Both the position numbers and the translations under genes were made by a program. From Albula goreensis (lineage: Eukaryota; Chordata; Actinopteri; Albuliformes; Albulidae): a stretch of DNA of 64,000 bases. The notes beneath the pieces are model-generated. The model was not told the origin of the DNA and made no database searches. It worked only from the letters and a program-made list of their open reading frames with translations. The DNA is taken from positions 52,112,180 through 52,176,179 of the forward strand of contig CM040741.1 in assembly GCA_022829145.1 (NCBI GenBank), written 5' to 3'. Each line of letters begins with the position of its first letter. Position 1 is the stretch's first letter. Of this stretch, positions 1 through 10,168 are shown piece after piece.

Positions 1-313
1 AAACTACAATCATTCATATGCAAAACCTAACTTTTCAGCAGGGGGAACTGAAATACAAGCGACCAGATTTTTTTTCATATCCATTTCTGATACATGAAGA
101 GGTAGAATACTAAACCTCAACAGCAAATGCATATAAGCTACTTATATGCACGAGGAGGACTTTCACAGGCCCTAATCTACCTATAAATCACAATTTTTGG
201 ACAGGCACTTAACTGACTTAGCGCAGCACTAACATGGATTTAGGAGAAACACCTGACTGGTTTGCTAATTACTTATCCAACTTTCCATCTGCTTCTGTCT
301 TGTCTCTTTACAG
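1..313. other. Presumed astn2 intron 1 sequence, no gene seen
   Basis: AT-rich unique-looking sequence ending in a good plus-strand polypyrimidine tract and acceptor (CTTGTCTCTTTACAG, ending at 313). No repeat or coding signal was recognised before that acceptor. Confidence 0.4.
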
Positions 314-419
314 GCAGCGTTCAAATATCAGGACACGACGTAAATGATGAGATCAGAGGTTTCAGGATAGCTGAAAGGCGGATATACTGTTCGCATTATC
401 TAAAATGTGAACTGATAAA
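314..419 (+). CDS. Possible internal exon of an unidentified gene
   Basis: A 106-base interval sits between a strong acceptor (pyrimidine tract then ACAG, ending at 313) and a near-perfect donor (AAA|GTAAGTT at 420). Only one of the three plus frames is open throughout; it begins with two bases of a split codon and reads SVQISGHDVNDEIRGF, then RIAERRIYCSHYLKCELI, leaving two bases for the next exon. The composition is protein-like (charged, with two Cys and two His) but I recognise no family. It would lie antisense inside astn2 intron 1. It does not join in phase to the next exon-like interval at 2982, so a further exon would be needed, or this is not coding. What is seen is splice sites plus an open frame; that it is a gene is inferred. 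Confidence 0.35.
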
Positions 420-2981
420 GTAAGTTCAAGCTCCCCCTCCAGCACATGTAGAGAGAAGTCTTCCAAAACCAAGCATGTTATCAACACACAGATTATAATT
501 CATAAAGACATCTGCTATAGATTTAGAGCCAAAATAGCCGGTGGTCATGACTACCAAATGGCTAGGTCAAAAGAAAAAAATATGCTCCCAAAAGTGGGGA
601 ATCATGGGAAAGGCGATGGATCGTTTATTCATTTTTGGCTGTTAGCTTGGCTGAGTTATAAAGCCTTCCATGCCATCAGGGAGTCCTCACTGCTCCATAA
701 GACATAAAACAGCAACTGTTTTTACATTTCTCCCTGGTATAATTAGCCTCAAAATCCAAACCAGCTGGAGGTCTTTCTTGATGACGAAAACTCTCAAAAT
801 GACAAAAATGTCCTAATCTAAATCGATTTTTTGCCCTTGACCACTTTTAAGTCACTGCAGTTTTAAGATACTCAAACGATAACTTCCAAGCATGTCCAAA
901 GTGGCTCGGATAAAACAAGAACAATGTCACAAAACAAGGTTTGCAATGCGACATGCATTCTGCATCTCAATGTTTTAGCCAGAAATTCAGTCCTCCAGAC
1001 ACATGCGTACCTGAAGCAATTCATTTAGTCATTTAATTGAAATTAATTAAATGCACCATGTGGATACTAGAACGTGATATTGTTTTCTCTGATAAACGTA
1101 TCACATAAAATGCATTTAGTTCAAATAGTTGAATTCCACCTCCTCTCATAAGCTGTCTCTCTCATTTTACTTAATCACAGCTTTAACATTGCCAATTACC
1201 TAGTTATGCATTCAAAAAGAATGTAATTAGGCCTTACGCATATAGTCACATTTCTTTATTTACCCACACGGAGAGGTTTGGGCAAGAATACATGTTGAAT
1301 ATGCATGAGCTTGACAATAGCAGTCAACTTTTCATCCCAAACCCTGATACAATACAAACAAAAAGACAGGGAGTCCATAAGACCACATTTCCATACTTTG
1401 GCTTTTCAGAACTGCTTTTCTAAACACACAGAACCTCAGAGACCCCTGTATTAGGGGCTTTACGATAACACGGTGCTGGGTAATTGGAGTAAGATCAAAG
1501 CTAAGCCGGTGCTAGACTAAATACCTGTGGAGCAGGGAGGTGAGGCTTTTGAGCATGTGAGTGACCAGCGAGAATATCAATGAAGGCTGTGCCCAAATCA
1601 AACGTGTATGTAGTGAGGCGGCAGACAAACGAATATTCCGGATGTGCCTCTTCCACTTAGAAGAGGTTACTTGGGGACAACAAGCAACAGTAAGGATGGC
1701 TTATTGTTTGTTATGAATGTTAAAACCTTGGGTATTGTAAATAAAGAGGAGCAAAACATCCTCCTGAAACCAGGAGGCTAACATGGAGGGATGTAATGTC
1801 TCAAATTTGTGTCAAAAGTCAGCAAATGCTCCTATTGTGACAGCACCATTAGTCCCTCACTACAAAGCAGGCCTATGTGTCAACTGCTTACTAATGTTTG
1901 TCTTCCAGTCAGTGCTAGTCCTGTTTTGTAGTATTGGGTGGCCTGTAGAGTGTAAAATGATCGCTGGCTTACTGCCACGTGCCTCACTGCAGTGAACGCA
2001 CTTACGCAGTGAACCTTGTTCAGGGTGACTCAACAGACATATTTGCTGATTTCAAATTGGAGAAAAAAAAAAAATATTTTAAAAGCAGACATATGCTGAT
2101 GAAGCAATTGCAGAAAGTAGGCTACAAAAATAATTCACTATGTGCAAAGCAGCCAAAGATTCAAGTACCTTGAAATAAATAAACTACATGAAGGAAAAAA
2201 GGTATCAGTCATCTCAGTGTAAATTGTTTGTGTTAGAGTTAGATTATGTTTTTTTTTTTTTGACAAAAAGAACATAATTCATTGTTTAGCCTTTGTAAAG
2301 AAAGCACTTACAGATTAATTACTTTAACATTAACAAAAAATGAATGGCCATTAGAATGTTGAACCCAGCCCTTTCAGAATCAGTACTTCTCTTATCCTCC
2401 TTACTCAGTCATCCTTTCAAAATGCAAGTTAGCGTCATTTCTTTGATGAAAGTATGCAATTTTCCTTGGGTCCGTGAAAAAGTGGATAATTTAACAAAAC
2501 TCAAGTAGAAAAAGAGGAAGGTCTATTTCTGAATAAAGACTTTCAATATCTTCTCTATGACTGGCAACAGCTCACACACTTGGTTGGTTAACCTTCTTCA
2601 TTCCTGCACTTCCCCCAGTTATTTTTGTACTTACTTCATAGGTGATGCTGCATAATAGCTACTGAACTTGAGAAGTAAATACGTCATATCCTAGTCCTAT
2701 ATCAGCTAGATATAACCATAAACCTCAAAATTAAGCAACTGTAGAAAGGACAAACAAGACAGATTGACAGAAGATACCAATGCCACCCACCAACACACCA
2801 CTACTACAAGACTACCATAATTGCCAATTCTATGACTAATTATACTAATCATCATTGCCAGTAGTAATAGCATTGCTACACCACTGGCAGACACAAAATA
2901 CATTTTTATTATTAGCTGTTTCAAAAATAAATACATCTGTGTTGGCACTGACCTACTGAAATTATTCTTGCTGACTTACAG
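420..2981. other. Non-coding stretch, presumed intron
   Basis: AT-rich sequence with short A and T runs (a 12-bp poly(T) near 2251). The reading frames here (longest 80 codons) have random-looking composition and no supporting splice or start context. No transposon was recognised. A weak polypyrimidine tract and acceptor (TTGCTGACTTACAG) ends the stretch on the plus strand. Confidence 0.5.
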
Positions 2982-3283
2982 ATGGCTGTGATTAACAATG
3001 AAAAACAAACAAAGCAGGAAAGCCCAGCCTCAACAACCTCACAAGTCAACAGCGGGGTTCAAACACAAAAGACAGTTAACGCAAGTAGACGACAGGCACA
3101 GAAGCCACTGCAAGCCAGTCCTGGTCTGAGGTCACCTTCAAAGCCACCAACATCAAACGAGTTGGCAAGGAAACGGGGACCTGTGCTGGGTAATCGCCAT
3201 AGTAATCTGCCACTCTTGGGGAAAAGTCCTCAGGGTTTTCCACCGTCCGTCATACCAAAGACAGAGGTGGACCCTGTTGCAGG
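2982..3283 (+). CDS. Possible exon encoding a disordered Ser/Pro/Gln-rich segment
   Basis: An acceptor (CTTACAG) directly precedes an ATG, and the frame is open for about 100 codons to a donor-like G|GTGAGG at 3284. Two bases of a codon are left over; read through, the frame meets TGA at 3285. The peptide starts MAVINNEKQTKQESPAS, is rich in Gln, Ser, Pro and Lys, contains LRSPSKPPTSNELARKRGP and ends near PKTEVDPVAG. This resembles an intrinsically disordered region and no family is recognised. Only this frame is open. If spliced to the acceptor at 4300, the joined frame stops after about 11 residues. It could be a first coding exon, an internal exon entering in phase 0, or a chance ORF. Confidence 0.33.
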
Positions 3284-4299
3284 GTGAGGTCAGCGCATTT
3301 CTCTGTATCCCTGTGATTTCAGTGAGGAGAGACTCTCCATCTCCTTTTGTGCTGTGTGACTGCAGAAAGTGCACATAGGTGGATTAAATGGGTGTGCACG
3401 TGTTTCAGAAAGAACTCAGACTGCATTACTGGAAACAGCCAATTCTTTGCACAAAGCAATCTTGATTTTTTTGGCTTGAGCTGAATCTTTTGTGTGGAAA
3501 GTGTTAAACTGCATGGCACAATGAGTGGTTTCATGTTGAAACCTACAATGCTAAAGCTGGTTTACAGGAGGCATATCGAACAAATGAAAATATGAACCAC
3601 TGATAGATTCCTGCACAGCCTTCAGTTGTTAACACACAATATGGGTGTGCATTATAACTGTAAAACAATGACATGAGAGATAAACTGTTCAAAACAAGGT
3701 ATAGAAAATACAGCAGAAACAAATTCTCCCTTGAGCACAATGCGATTCTGCTGTACGCACTGTAAGCTGGTTTTGTTCATTGCTTAATTTCAGCACTGTG
3801 CATTTTCACTTCACGACACAGTAAGTCGCATTCTGCTCGGTCTAATTACACGTTCTCCTTGCAGCTGCGAGCACAGAGAGTGCGTTACGATAGAGAGAAA
3901 TCGACTTTTACCACAGACTTTCCAAGTTAGAACAGAAAACCAATTTTCTGATTGCCCATCCGCAATTCCCCTGGTGAAAGCACTCCATTGTAATGAGAAT
4001 GAATAAGTGTGCCTCAAGACTTTTTGAAATTAAAAACCTTCACACGATAAGAGTAGAATGTACTATACAGTATCATTCATATTTCGACTTCTCTTTTGAG
4101 GGAACATAAGAGTATGCCCTCACAGCAACACCTGAATGCAATTAACATCTGAAAAATATGGTGTAGATGAACAATTGTGAAACAGTGTCCCTGTAATGTA
4201 TACATTAGGTATCATGAGTACTTTCACACATATACATTTGTGAAACATATATATTACTATATAAACACACATATATATTACCTTTTTCTTTCTGTACAG

Positions 4300-4425
4300 T
4301 CATTTCACATTTCAAGCAATGGGAGTCCACCAATAAGCACAGATAACGAGGGAGATATGGGTGAAGATGATATGCATCATCAGTCAGGCTGGGTTGGTGC
4401 AGCCGTGTACTCCAATGCTGGATAA
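4300..4425 (+). CDS. Possible terminal exon with acidic C-terminal peptide
   Basis: A strong acceptor (CCTTTTTCTTTCTGTACAG) ends at 4299. In phase 0 the following frame reads SFHISSNGSPPISTDNEGDM, then GEDDMHHQSGWVGAAVYSNAG and a stop at 4423-4425. AATAAA hexamers follow at 4760 and near 4952, so this could be the last exon of a plus-strand gene. The phase does not match the donor at 3283 (phase 2); in that phase the exon would give only HFTFQAMGVHQ before a stop. Family unknown. The acceptor and frame are seen; the exon call is inferred. Confidence 0.28.
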   Translation, partial: SFHISSNGSPPISTDNEGDMGEDDMHHQSGWVGAAVYSNAG

Positions 4426-5006
4426 GATACAACAATGACATCGTCAAATGTGTCAATTTTAAACATACTGTACATCGTTTCTACATAGCGCTTGGATGTG
4501 TTCCTCTATGAACTCACTTCAGATTGAACTGTGTCCCGGGAACCACCAGAGCGCTTGAGATGGATGTAAATGAGCTGCTGCTCGTTTAAACTCAATCACC
4601 TGACACCGGTCCCTGTGTCACATCTACACCGCGCGCGGATAGACATCAGCAATTCAATCTCCTCAGGCCTGAAATGAGAAAAATGTGAAGCCTACCACAC
4701 AAAGGGAAGAACTATAGTACTAATCATTTCATCCGAGACGTGTGCAATGTTGGTATTGGAATAAAGCTGCTGGTGAGAGAAATGGAAACTGGTATTGGAG
4801 TGTAGCCACTACATTATCAGAAAAACATCACGTGCAGCCATCTTGAAGCCAAAATGATGCTTGGATTACCTCGAAACCTTTGGACATTTCTCTTCCTATT
4901 TACATGCATATCTTTGTCACAGACCTATTCAAAATCTCAAGTAGTTTGATGAAATAAAGCTTAACACAAGGTAAAAAAAACCTGAAAAATTATCCACCTG
5001 AACATT
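4426..5006. other. Non-coding stretch with plus-strand AATAAA hexamers
   Basis: Low-complexity AT-rich sequence with polyadenylation-like hexamers at 4760-4765 and near 4952. These could serve the speculative plus-strand exon just upstream. A short CpG-bearing patch occurs near 4600-4640. Nothing else was recognised. Confidence 0.4.
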
Positions 5007-5036
5007 CAAACACACCCACACACGTGCACACACATG

Positions 5037-5071
<35 letters not shown>
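5007..5071. repeat. (CA)n microsatellite
   Basis: Imperfect CA-rich DNA (with cacccac, cacgtg and catgcacg interruptions) leads into a pure (CA)15 run at 5041-5070. Confidence 0.97.
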
Positions 5072-5073
<2 letters not shown>

Positions 5074-5137
5074 ACTTCATCCAATATAGAGTCAGAGTCA
5101 GAGGGGAAATAGTAATAATACTAACAATCCTACTACT

Positions 5138-5163
5138 ACTAATAATAATAATAATAATAATAA
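5138..5163. repeat. (TAA)n microsatellite
   Basis: About eight AAT/TAA units directly follow a short CTA-rich stretch (TACTACTACT). Confidence 0.95.
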
Positions 5164-7849
5164 ATCTATTTGAAAATTAAGTATCACAGAATAGAATTTG
5201 TCTGTAACACAAGTATCTCAATGAAAAGTATATATCAGGTTTATAAATCCTACATACAGCTGAGTATGCGCTGTATGAACCACTCCTGATACCTTACTCC
5301 TGTAACTGAAGCCGCTCCTGATCCTGTAATCTCTCAAAGCCAGCTGAGCAGGTAATCAGCAAAACCTGCTACATAACTATCAACTGCTGAATGATGTTGC
5401 ACTCTCATCCTTGTGATGATAAATACAATAATTTTGGTGATAAATTATACAGTACATGTTTTCTTTACAAACACACCTGAGCTAAGGCTTAGTTTATGGC
5501 ATGACCATCAACATTATCAAAAAAAGTATTCTCTTATCAAAACTGCGTTATATGGATACTGATATTTGATATTTATATAGTTATTCAAAATCCACTCGTA
5601 ATATCATGACCAAGTAGCGATGTTATGTATAAACATATTTGGTTTCTCCCTATATTGGTTACAAGAAGCCATGTATTTTACAGTATTAACACTTTTAAAT
5701 TAAAAAATATATATAATTGCTTAAAATTACTAAAAGAAAACAATGTACTTGATAGAATGTTGAATTCAATGTTTAGGACAAAGCCCATTTACTATTGGAT
5801 GTACTGGTCCCAGCTAACATATCCAGAGCCAATACGCCAAAAAAGCAAGAGGCTCTTATTGATTTCCCTTCTGACTTATCTGTTAATGGGATTGAAGGAC
5901 ACAGACCACCACTTTCAATTTGCAAAATAAAAAGACCAATCAGAGGTCAAAGGTCAACCACTGCATTTTCTATAGCAACCAGAGTTGACCTTTTGGCCTC
6001 TTTAGAACCTAAAATATAGGCTTCTCCTAAAGAAATATATATCCATTTGATTATATTTAATAATCTATGCACAGTAACCCCTTCTATGGGTCTGTACCTC
6101 ATAAATTACTTTCAGTACACATATAATTGGTTAGGGTGTCCATAATCTTAATAATTGTATATCAAGTAACACAATGGCTTGGATTCCATTCAACATACAA
6201 TACTCTATTCCATTCTCTACAATACTCAACATACAATACTATTCACATTTTACGTGAAGATGTGGTCCTGAAAAGGCTCGCGTAAAGCAAAATTGCGTAA
6301 TTCAAGTCTAATATCCCCATTTAAATTAATGGAAATGCTCAAGATACATTCCGTGGTTGCATAACGTTGACTGACTTACTAAGAAAATTCTTAATAAAAA
6401 AGGAAAGAACTAGTGGGAATCTATGAGAGAGAGGATATCATATTGGTAAAGGGGATATCGGATAATGCTAATGGTACGAATGCGAATTCGCGTATTTTAA
6501 GTATGCATAAAAAATGAATGCACTGTATATTTATTATTTACTCTTTTACTCACAATTCATTGAAAGTATTTCATTTTTTTGGTTTTTTTTTGGTCAAACA
6601 TGATTTTCCAAGTCAAGTTGGACAAGTCCAGCAATCCCCAAAATTTATGTTACAAAGAGTTACTTGTGTTAAAAAAGAATATCTGCATTTATTTTGAATT
6701 CCAAGATGAAAAGAACTTTTCATATGATGAAGGTGTCCCAGTGTTTTCATTGCGCAATAGTTTTTCTGCTCATTCTTCCTGTGGACTTGGGAAAAATGAA
6801 GTTCATAGGATGTAGGTATTGGCAGCCTATTTCTCTGGATGAAGGGCCTTGCCACTGTAATGCATGAGTGGCTTGATTAAAGTTCCTGCATGTCTAAAAG
6901 TAAATTTAGACAATCTTGAGTTTGTCAGTTCATTCAACCATACATTTCGTGATGGTGCACAGCATGGTCGCTTCTTGTCTTTCCATATGTGTGAATCAGA
7001 ACACCCTGGGCTCATTTAGTCTGGTGTTCTAACTGTCTGGAAATACTTTTTTATGAGCTGTCAAAACTTTACAAGTGTGGACCCATCAAAGTGGATATAC
7101 ATTTTGCTGTGAAAATTTTTTCTGTTCTTTTGCATAAGTTAACTGCAACTTTGAACCATTTTTTGGAGTGTCACAAAGCTGGGTTCAGACAAATATTTTA
7201 TAATTCACCACAGCCCCAATATAAATTAAATAAACAAATTACATATATCGACAGGAAACTAAAGACTTTAAAACCTATCAGGAAATTGTGTTGAAAAAGT
7301 AGACATAACAATGATCCTAAGGGATAGAAACACTGTTTCTCACAATAAAGGAGTATAAATAAAGCAGACGAAATGAGTGCTGCCAGACTTATTATTTTAA
7401 CACCTCAAGTCATTTCTTAAAGTATACATGAGCTTTCTACAGCCCAAACCTTACTGACGGAAATACTATGTCAGCCTTACCAGGCAACTTCATCTGGCCA
7501 CGTTCAAAGTAATTAATCAATTAAAGAAACTGAGGTTTGCCTAAATAAAATTCCATTGACATGCTAACTTGATAGGAATGCAAATGATGGGATTTGCTAA
7601 ACAGGAAGTTTTTAAATAAATACCAGCATGGCACTATAAAATGAAGTGCATACACCTTACCACAATACATGTCAACAACACAATGCGTAGCCCAATGAAG
7701 ACAAAGTAAAAGTCCACACAAACAAAGTATCTAGTATGTACCTTACAAAAGTCTAATGTTTTTTTGTTTTTTTGTAATCTGCTGAATTAAACTAAATAAG
7801 CTTTTGTTATAATTTTATTTGTCATAATACAGTTGATAATATGTATTAG
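5164..7849. other. Non-coding stretch with weak repeat traces
   Basis: AT-rich intronic-looking DNA. It includes a direct repeat of a nuclear-receptor half-site (5944-5956) and a CpG-bearing segment at about 6240-6510 (GGCTCGCGTAAAGC, GCGTAATTCAAG, GCGAATTCGCG) that resembles the texture of a decayed pogo/Tigger-type MITE, although I could not define its ends. Reading frames up to 101 codons occur but look random. Confidence 0.45.
5944..5956 (+). promoter_or_regulatory. Perfect DR1 nuclear-receptor motif
   Basis: AGGTCA-A-AGGTCA is the consensus DR1 element bound by RXR heterodimers, HNF4 and COUP-TF factors (established knowledge). It lies in presumed astn2 intron 1. A perfect 13-mer is uncommon but can occur by chance; occupancy is unknown. 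Confidence 0.45.
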
Positions 7850-8480
7850 TATGTTTCAATCAAATTTAAATCTGGAGTCATCTCCATATCGATAATTAGA
7901 CACCATAATCATGCCAACAGGCTATTTGGAAGAGGTTCCAGAAGAAAGCTTTTACAGAGCACAATAAACAAATTGAAGCACTTAGAGTCTGCCAACACCT
8001 TTGGCACTTCAGTTGGAACATGCTAATTGGATGTGGGAACTATGGCCGGATGGGACCAAAATGGAACTTTTTGGCCATGAACACCATCAGTATGATTGAT
8101 GCCAGAAGAAGGTTGTTGATGTTCTGGGGCTGTTTTGCTGCCTCTGGCTAAGAACAATGGCAACATCAACTCATCTACATACCAGCACTACCTGGTTTAA
8201 AACTGGAACGTCAAATTTACCTCTGCCAGGAGGCTAAGTCTTGGCCACAGGTGGACCTTGAAGCATGACTCTAAAGAGATCTCAAAATGAAAAAAGGAAA
8301 GAAATTGTGGAAAGAAAACAGAATCAATAATTTGCAAAGGCCATCAAAGTCTCTAGACTTAAACTCAACTTAAAAATTTGTCATGTCAAACAAAAGTCCA
8401 TAATTCTAGACCAATAGAATTGAAGGATTTTGAAAGTTTCAAACATTGAATAGTCCAAATGTATCTCAATGTGTTCTCCA
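7850..8480 (+). mobile_element. Decayed Tc1/mariner DNA transposon remnant
   Basis: Conceptual translation in shifting plus frames recovers Tc1-family transposase landmarks: LEEVPEESFYRAQ, then WELWPDGTKMELFGHEHHQYD (about 8033-8096; only short parts are quoted per frame), then LMFWGCFAASG (about 8118-8150), then PSKSLDLNST (about 8340-8370), equivalent to the family PSQSPDLNP motif around the third catalytic acidic residue. The order and spacing follow the Tc1-like transposase. Many stops and frameshifts show it is dead, and I could not define terminal inverted repeats. This element type is abundant in teleosts. Confidence 0.87.
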
Positions 8481-8644
8481 AACATATTGAACACAATACA
8501 GAAAGGTGCACTGCTTATTGTGCACTGCATCTTTTGTTCATATTCATTCAGCCAGTAATTCTGAACGTGACTTTATTATCATAAGTATGTGTATATTTCT
8601 CTCAATTAAGAACGTTAGACCATGAGGTATATGATACTTTTATT

Positions 8645-8760
8645 TATGACTTGATGATGGCGATCATGTTGTTAATGATAATGATGTAGATGACAGTGTT
8701 GTTAATGATGTTGGGTGATAATTACGTTAAGATGATGATAAAAATGACTGGTAAGAAATG
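8645..8760 (+). repeat. Imperfect (GAT/GTT)n low-complexity repeat
   Basis: Diverged trinucleotide-like DNA made of GATGATG, AATGATAATGATG and GTTGTTAATGATG segments. Confidence 0.7.
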
Positions 8761-9376
8761 GAGATGATTAACACAAACACGCACATGCAAATTCCTGCAT
8801 GCATGCAGACGCAAGGCACACATACAAATGCCCTTTTACAAGGCAGGGGATAAAAAAAAAGTCTTCCTCAGTGACATTCACTTTACAAATTCCATAGCAG
8901 GATGACTGATGGTTGCTGATCACAGAATGCAATTCCATCCTTCTCCAGACACCACAATGGAATCACTTATCTTTGTCCTGGCTTGTCCAAATCTTCAGAT
9001 TAACAATTAGTTAAAGCCCTGACATCGATTATTCCAAAAGGCCATCCTTTCATTTGTTCATTTAAACAGAATATGTCAGAGGCCCAGAAAAGCACCAAAG
9101 TACATAAAAGGTCACACATGTACATGTACATATACATAAGGGGCTGTATTACTGTTCTGGGTGGTGAGGGACTCCTCACTACTATAGCTGGGAGAGTGGG
9201 GACTACAATGTATAATAAGTAAATTAACATTTTCTGAATGCAAAGGGCCGAAATAAATGGTTGAAATTATTGACAATGTTGATAAAATATAGTCGACAAA
9301 TATTTTAATTGTCGGATAGTTAAAATGATTTGAACAGAAGAGTGCTGTTGCAACAGGACAGGAGGTACAGCACAAA
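8761..9376. other. Non-coding stretch, possible hAT-like MITE scrap
   Basis: At 9255-9325 the sequence alternates ATTATTGACAATG, TAGTCGACAAAT and AATTGTCGGATAG, which resembles the internal texture of fish hAT-type MITEs. It is too degraded to classify. The rest is AT-rich with no recognised element. Confidence 0.3.
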
Positions 9377-9725
9377 GTTTACATTTGCACTGTGACATTT
9401 CGCAGACGCTCTTACCCAGAGCAACTTACAAAAGTGTATGCAATGAACTGGAACAGCAGAGGTAATTTTAGGCATAACCATGGTATACTTATTGCCAATC
9501 TGTGTGATACACTTAAATGCTTTCAAAAGTCATTGTGTGAGTTTGAGGACATCATGAGGTAAGAGATGATGACCAGTGTTCAGCACTGGATGGAACCAGG
9601 TGCAGTTTAGACAGGTGTGTTTTAAGTTTGAGGAGATTTTGGTGTGACTCCGCTGTCGTTACTGTGACAGGGAGTTCATTACACCAATTTGGAAAGTTCA
9701 AAAACACTCGAAAGAAAATGTCAGA
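9377..9725 (+). repeat. Teleost dispersed repeat (gcagacgctctta-type)
   Basis: Begins with TTTACATTTGCACTGTGACA, then CGCAGACGCTCTTACCCAGA and GCAACTTACAAAAG. This is the hallmark start of a high-copy teleost repeat usually written as 'gcagacgctcttatccagagcgacttaca'. About 230 bp later the expected second block appears in decayed form: GTGTTTTAAG, GGAGATTTTGGTGTGACTCC, GCTGTCG and GGGAGTTCATTACACCAATT. I know this sequence as an abundant fish element but cannot assign the family name with certainty. It supports a ray-finned fish origin. Confidence 0.8.
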
Positions 9726-9799
9726 GCCGCCTAAGCAAAGACTGTGAAAACTTTACCAAAATAAACACTAAAAATGTTGCATACAACATATACAAAGCG

Positions 9800-9905
9800 G
9801 AGCTGGCATGCTACAGGAGCACAAGCTGCAAGCTGGAGCACCTAGCTAGTTGCTAGGAAGCTAGTTAATGTTGTGCTTGTCAGCTAGCAAGCTAGCTTAT
9901 CCAGT
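9800..9905. repeat. GCTAGC-rich cryptically repetitive segment
   Basis: Repeated CTAGCTAG, GCTAGGAAGCTAG and AGCTAGCAAGCTAGC words give a self-complementary stretch of a kind common in teleost intergenic DNA. No element boundaries were found. Confidence 0.5.
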
Positions 9906-10103
9906 TTGCACGTATAGTGTTTTAACTGACTTAGCTGAATGTATATTCAATCTTTTATTAAGGTACGCAAAGATATCAAAATTGCTGCTGATTTTCATTC
10001 AGAGTTGAATGAAATGGAAAGCACAAACACTTATTCTTTTTTCTTTTATTTGTAATGCAGATGCGTAGATTCAATTAATTTTTATTGTTGATTATATTTA
10101 AGG

Positions 10104-10107
10104 AAAA

Positions 10108-10153
<46 letters not shown>

Positions 10154-10168
10154 TTTTTTTTTTTTTTT
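10104..10168. repeat. (A)n(TA)n(T)n self-complementary tract
   Basis: A 13-base A run, about 15 TA units with one C interruption, then an 18-base T run. The whole tract is nearly self-complementary and could extrude as a hairpin. Confidence 0.95.
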
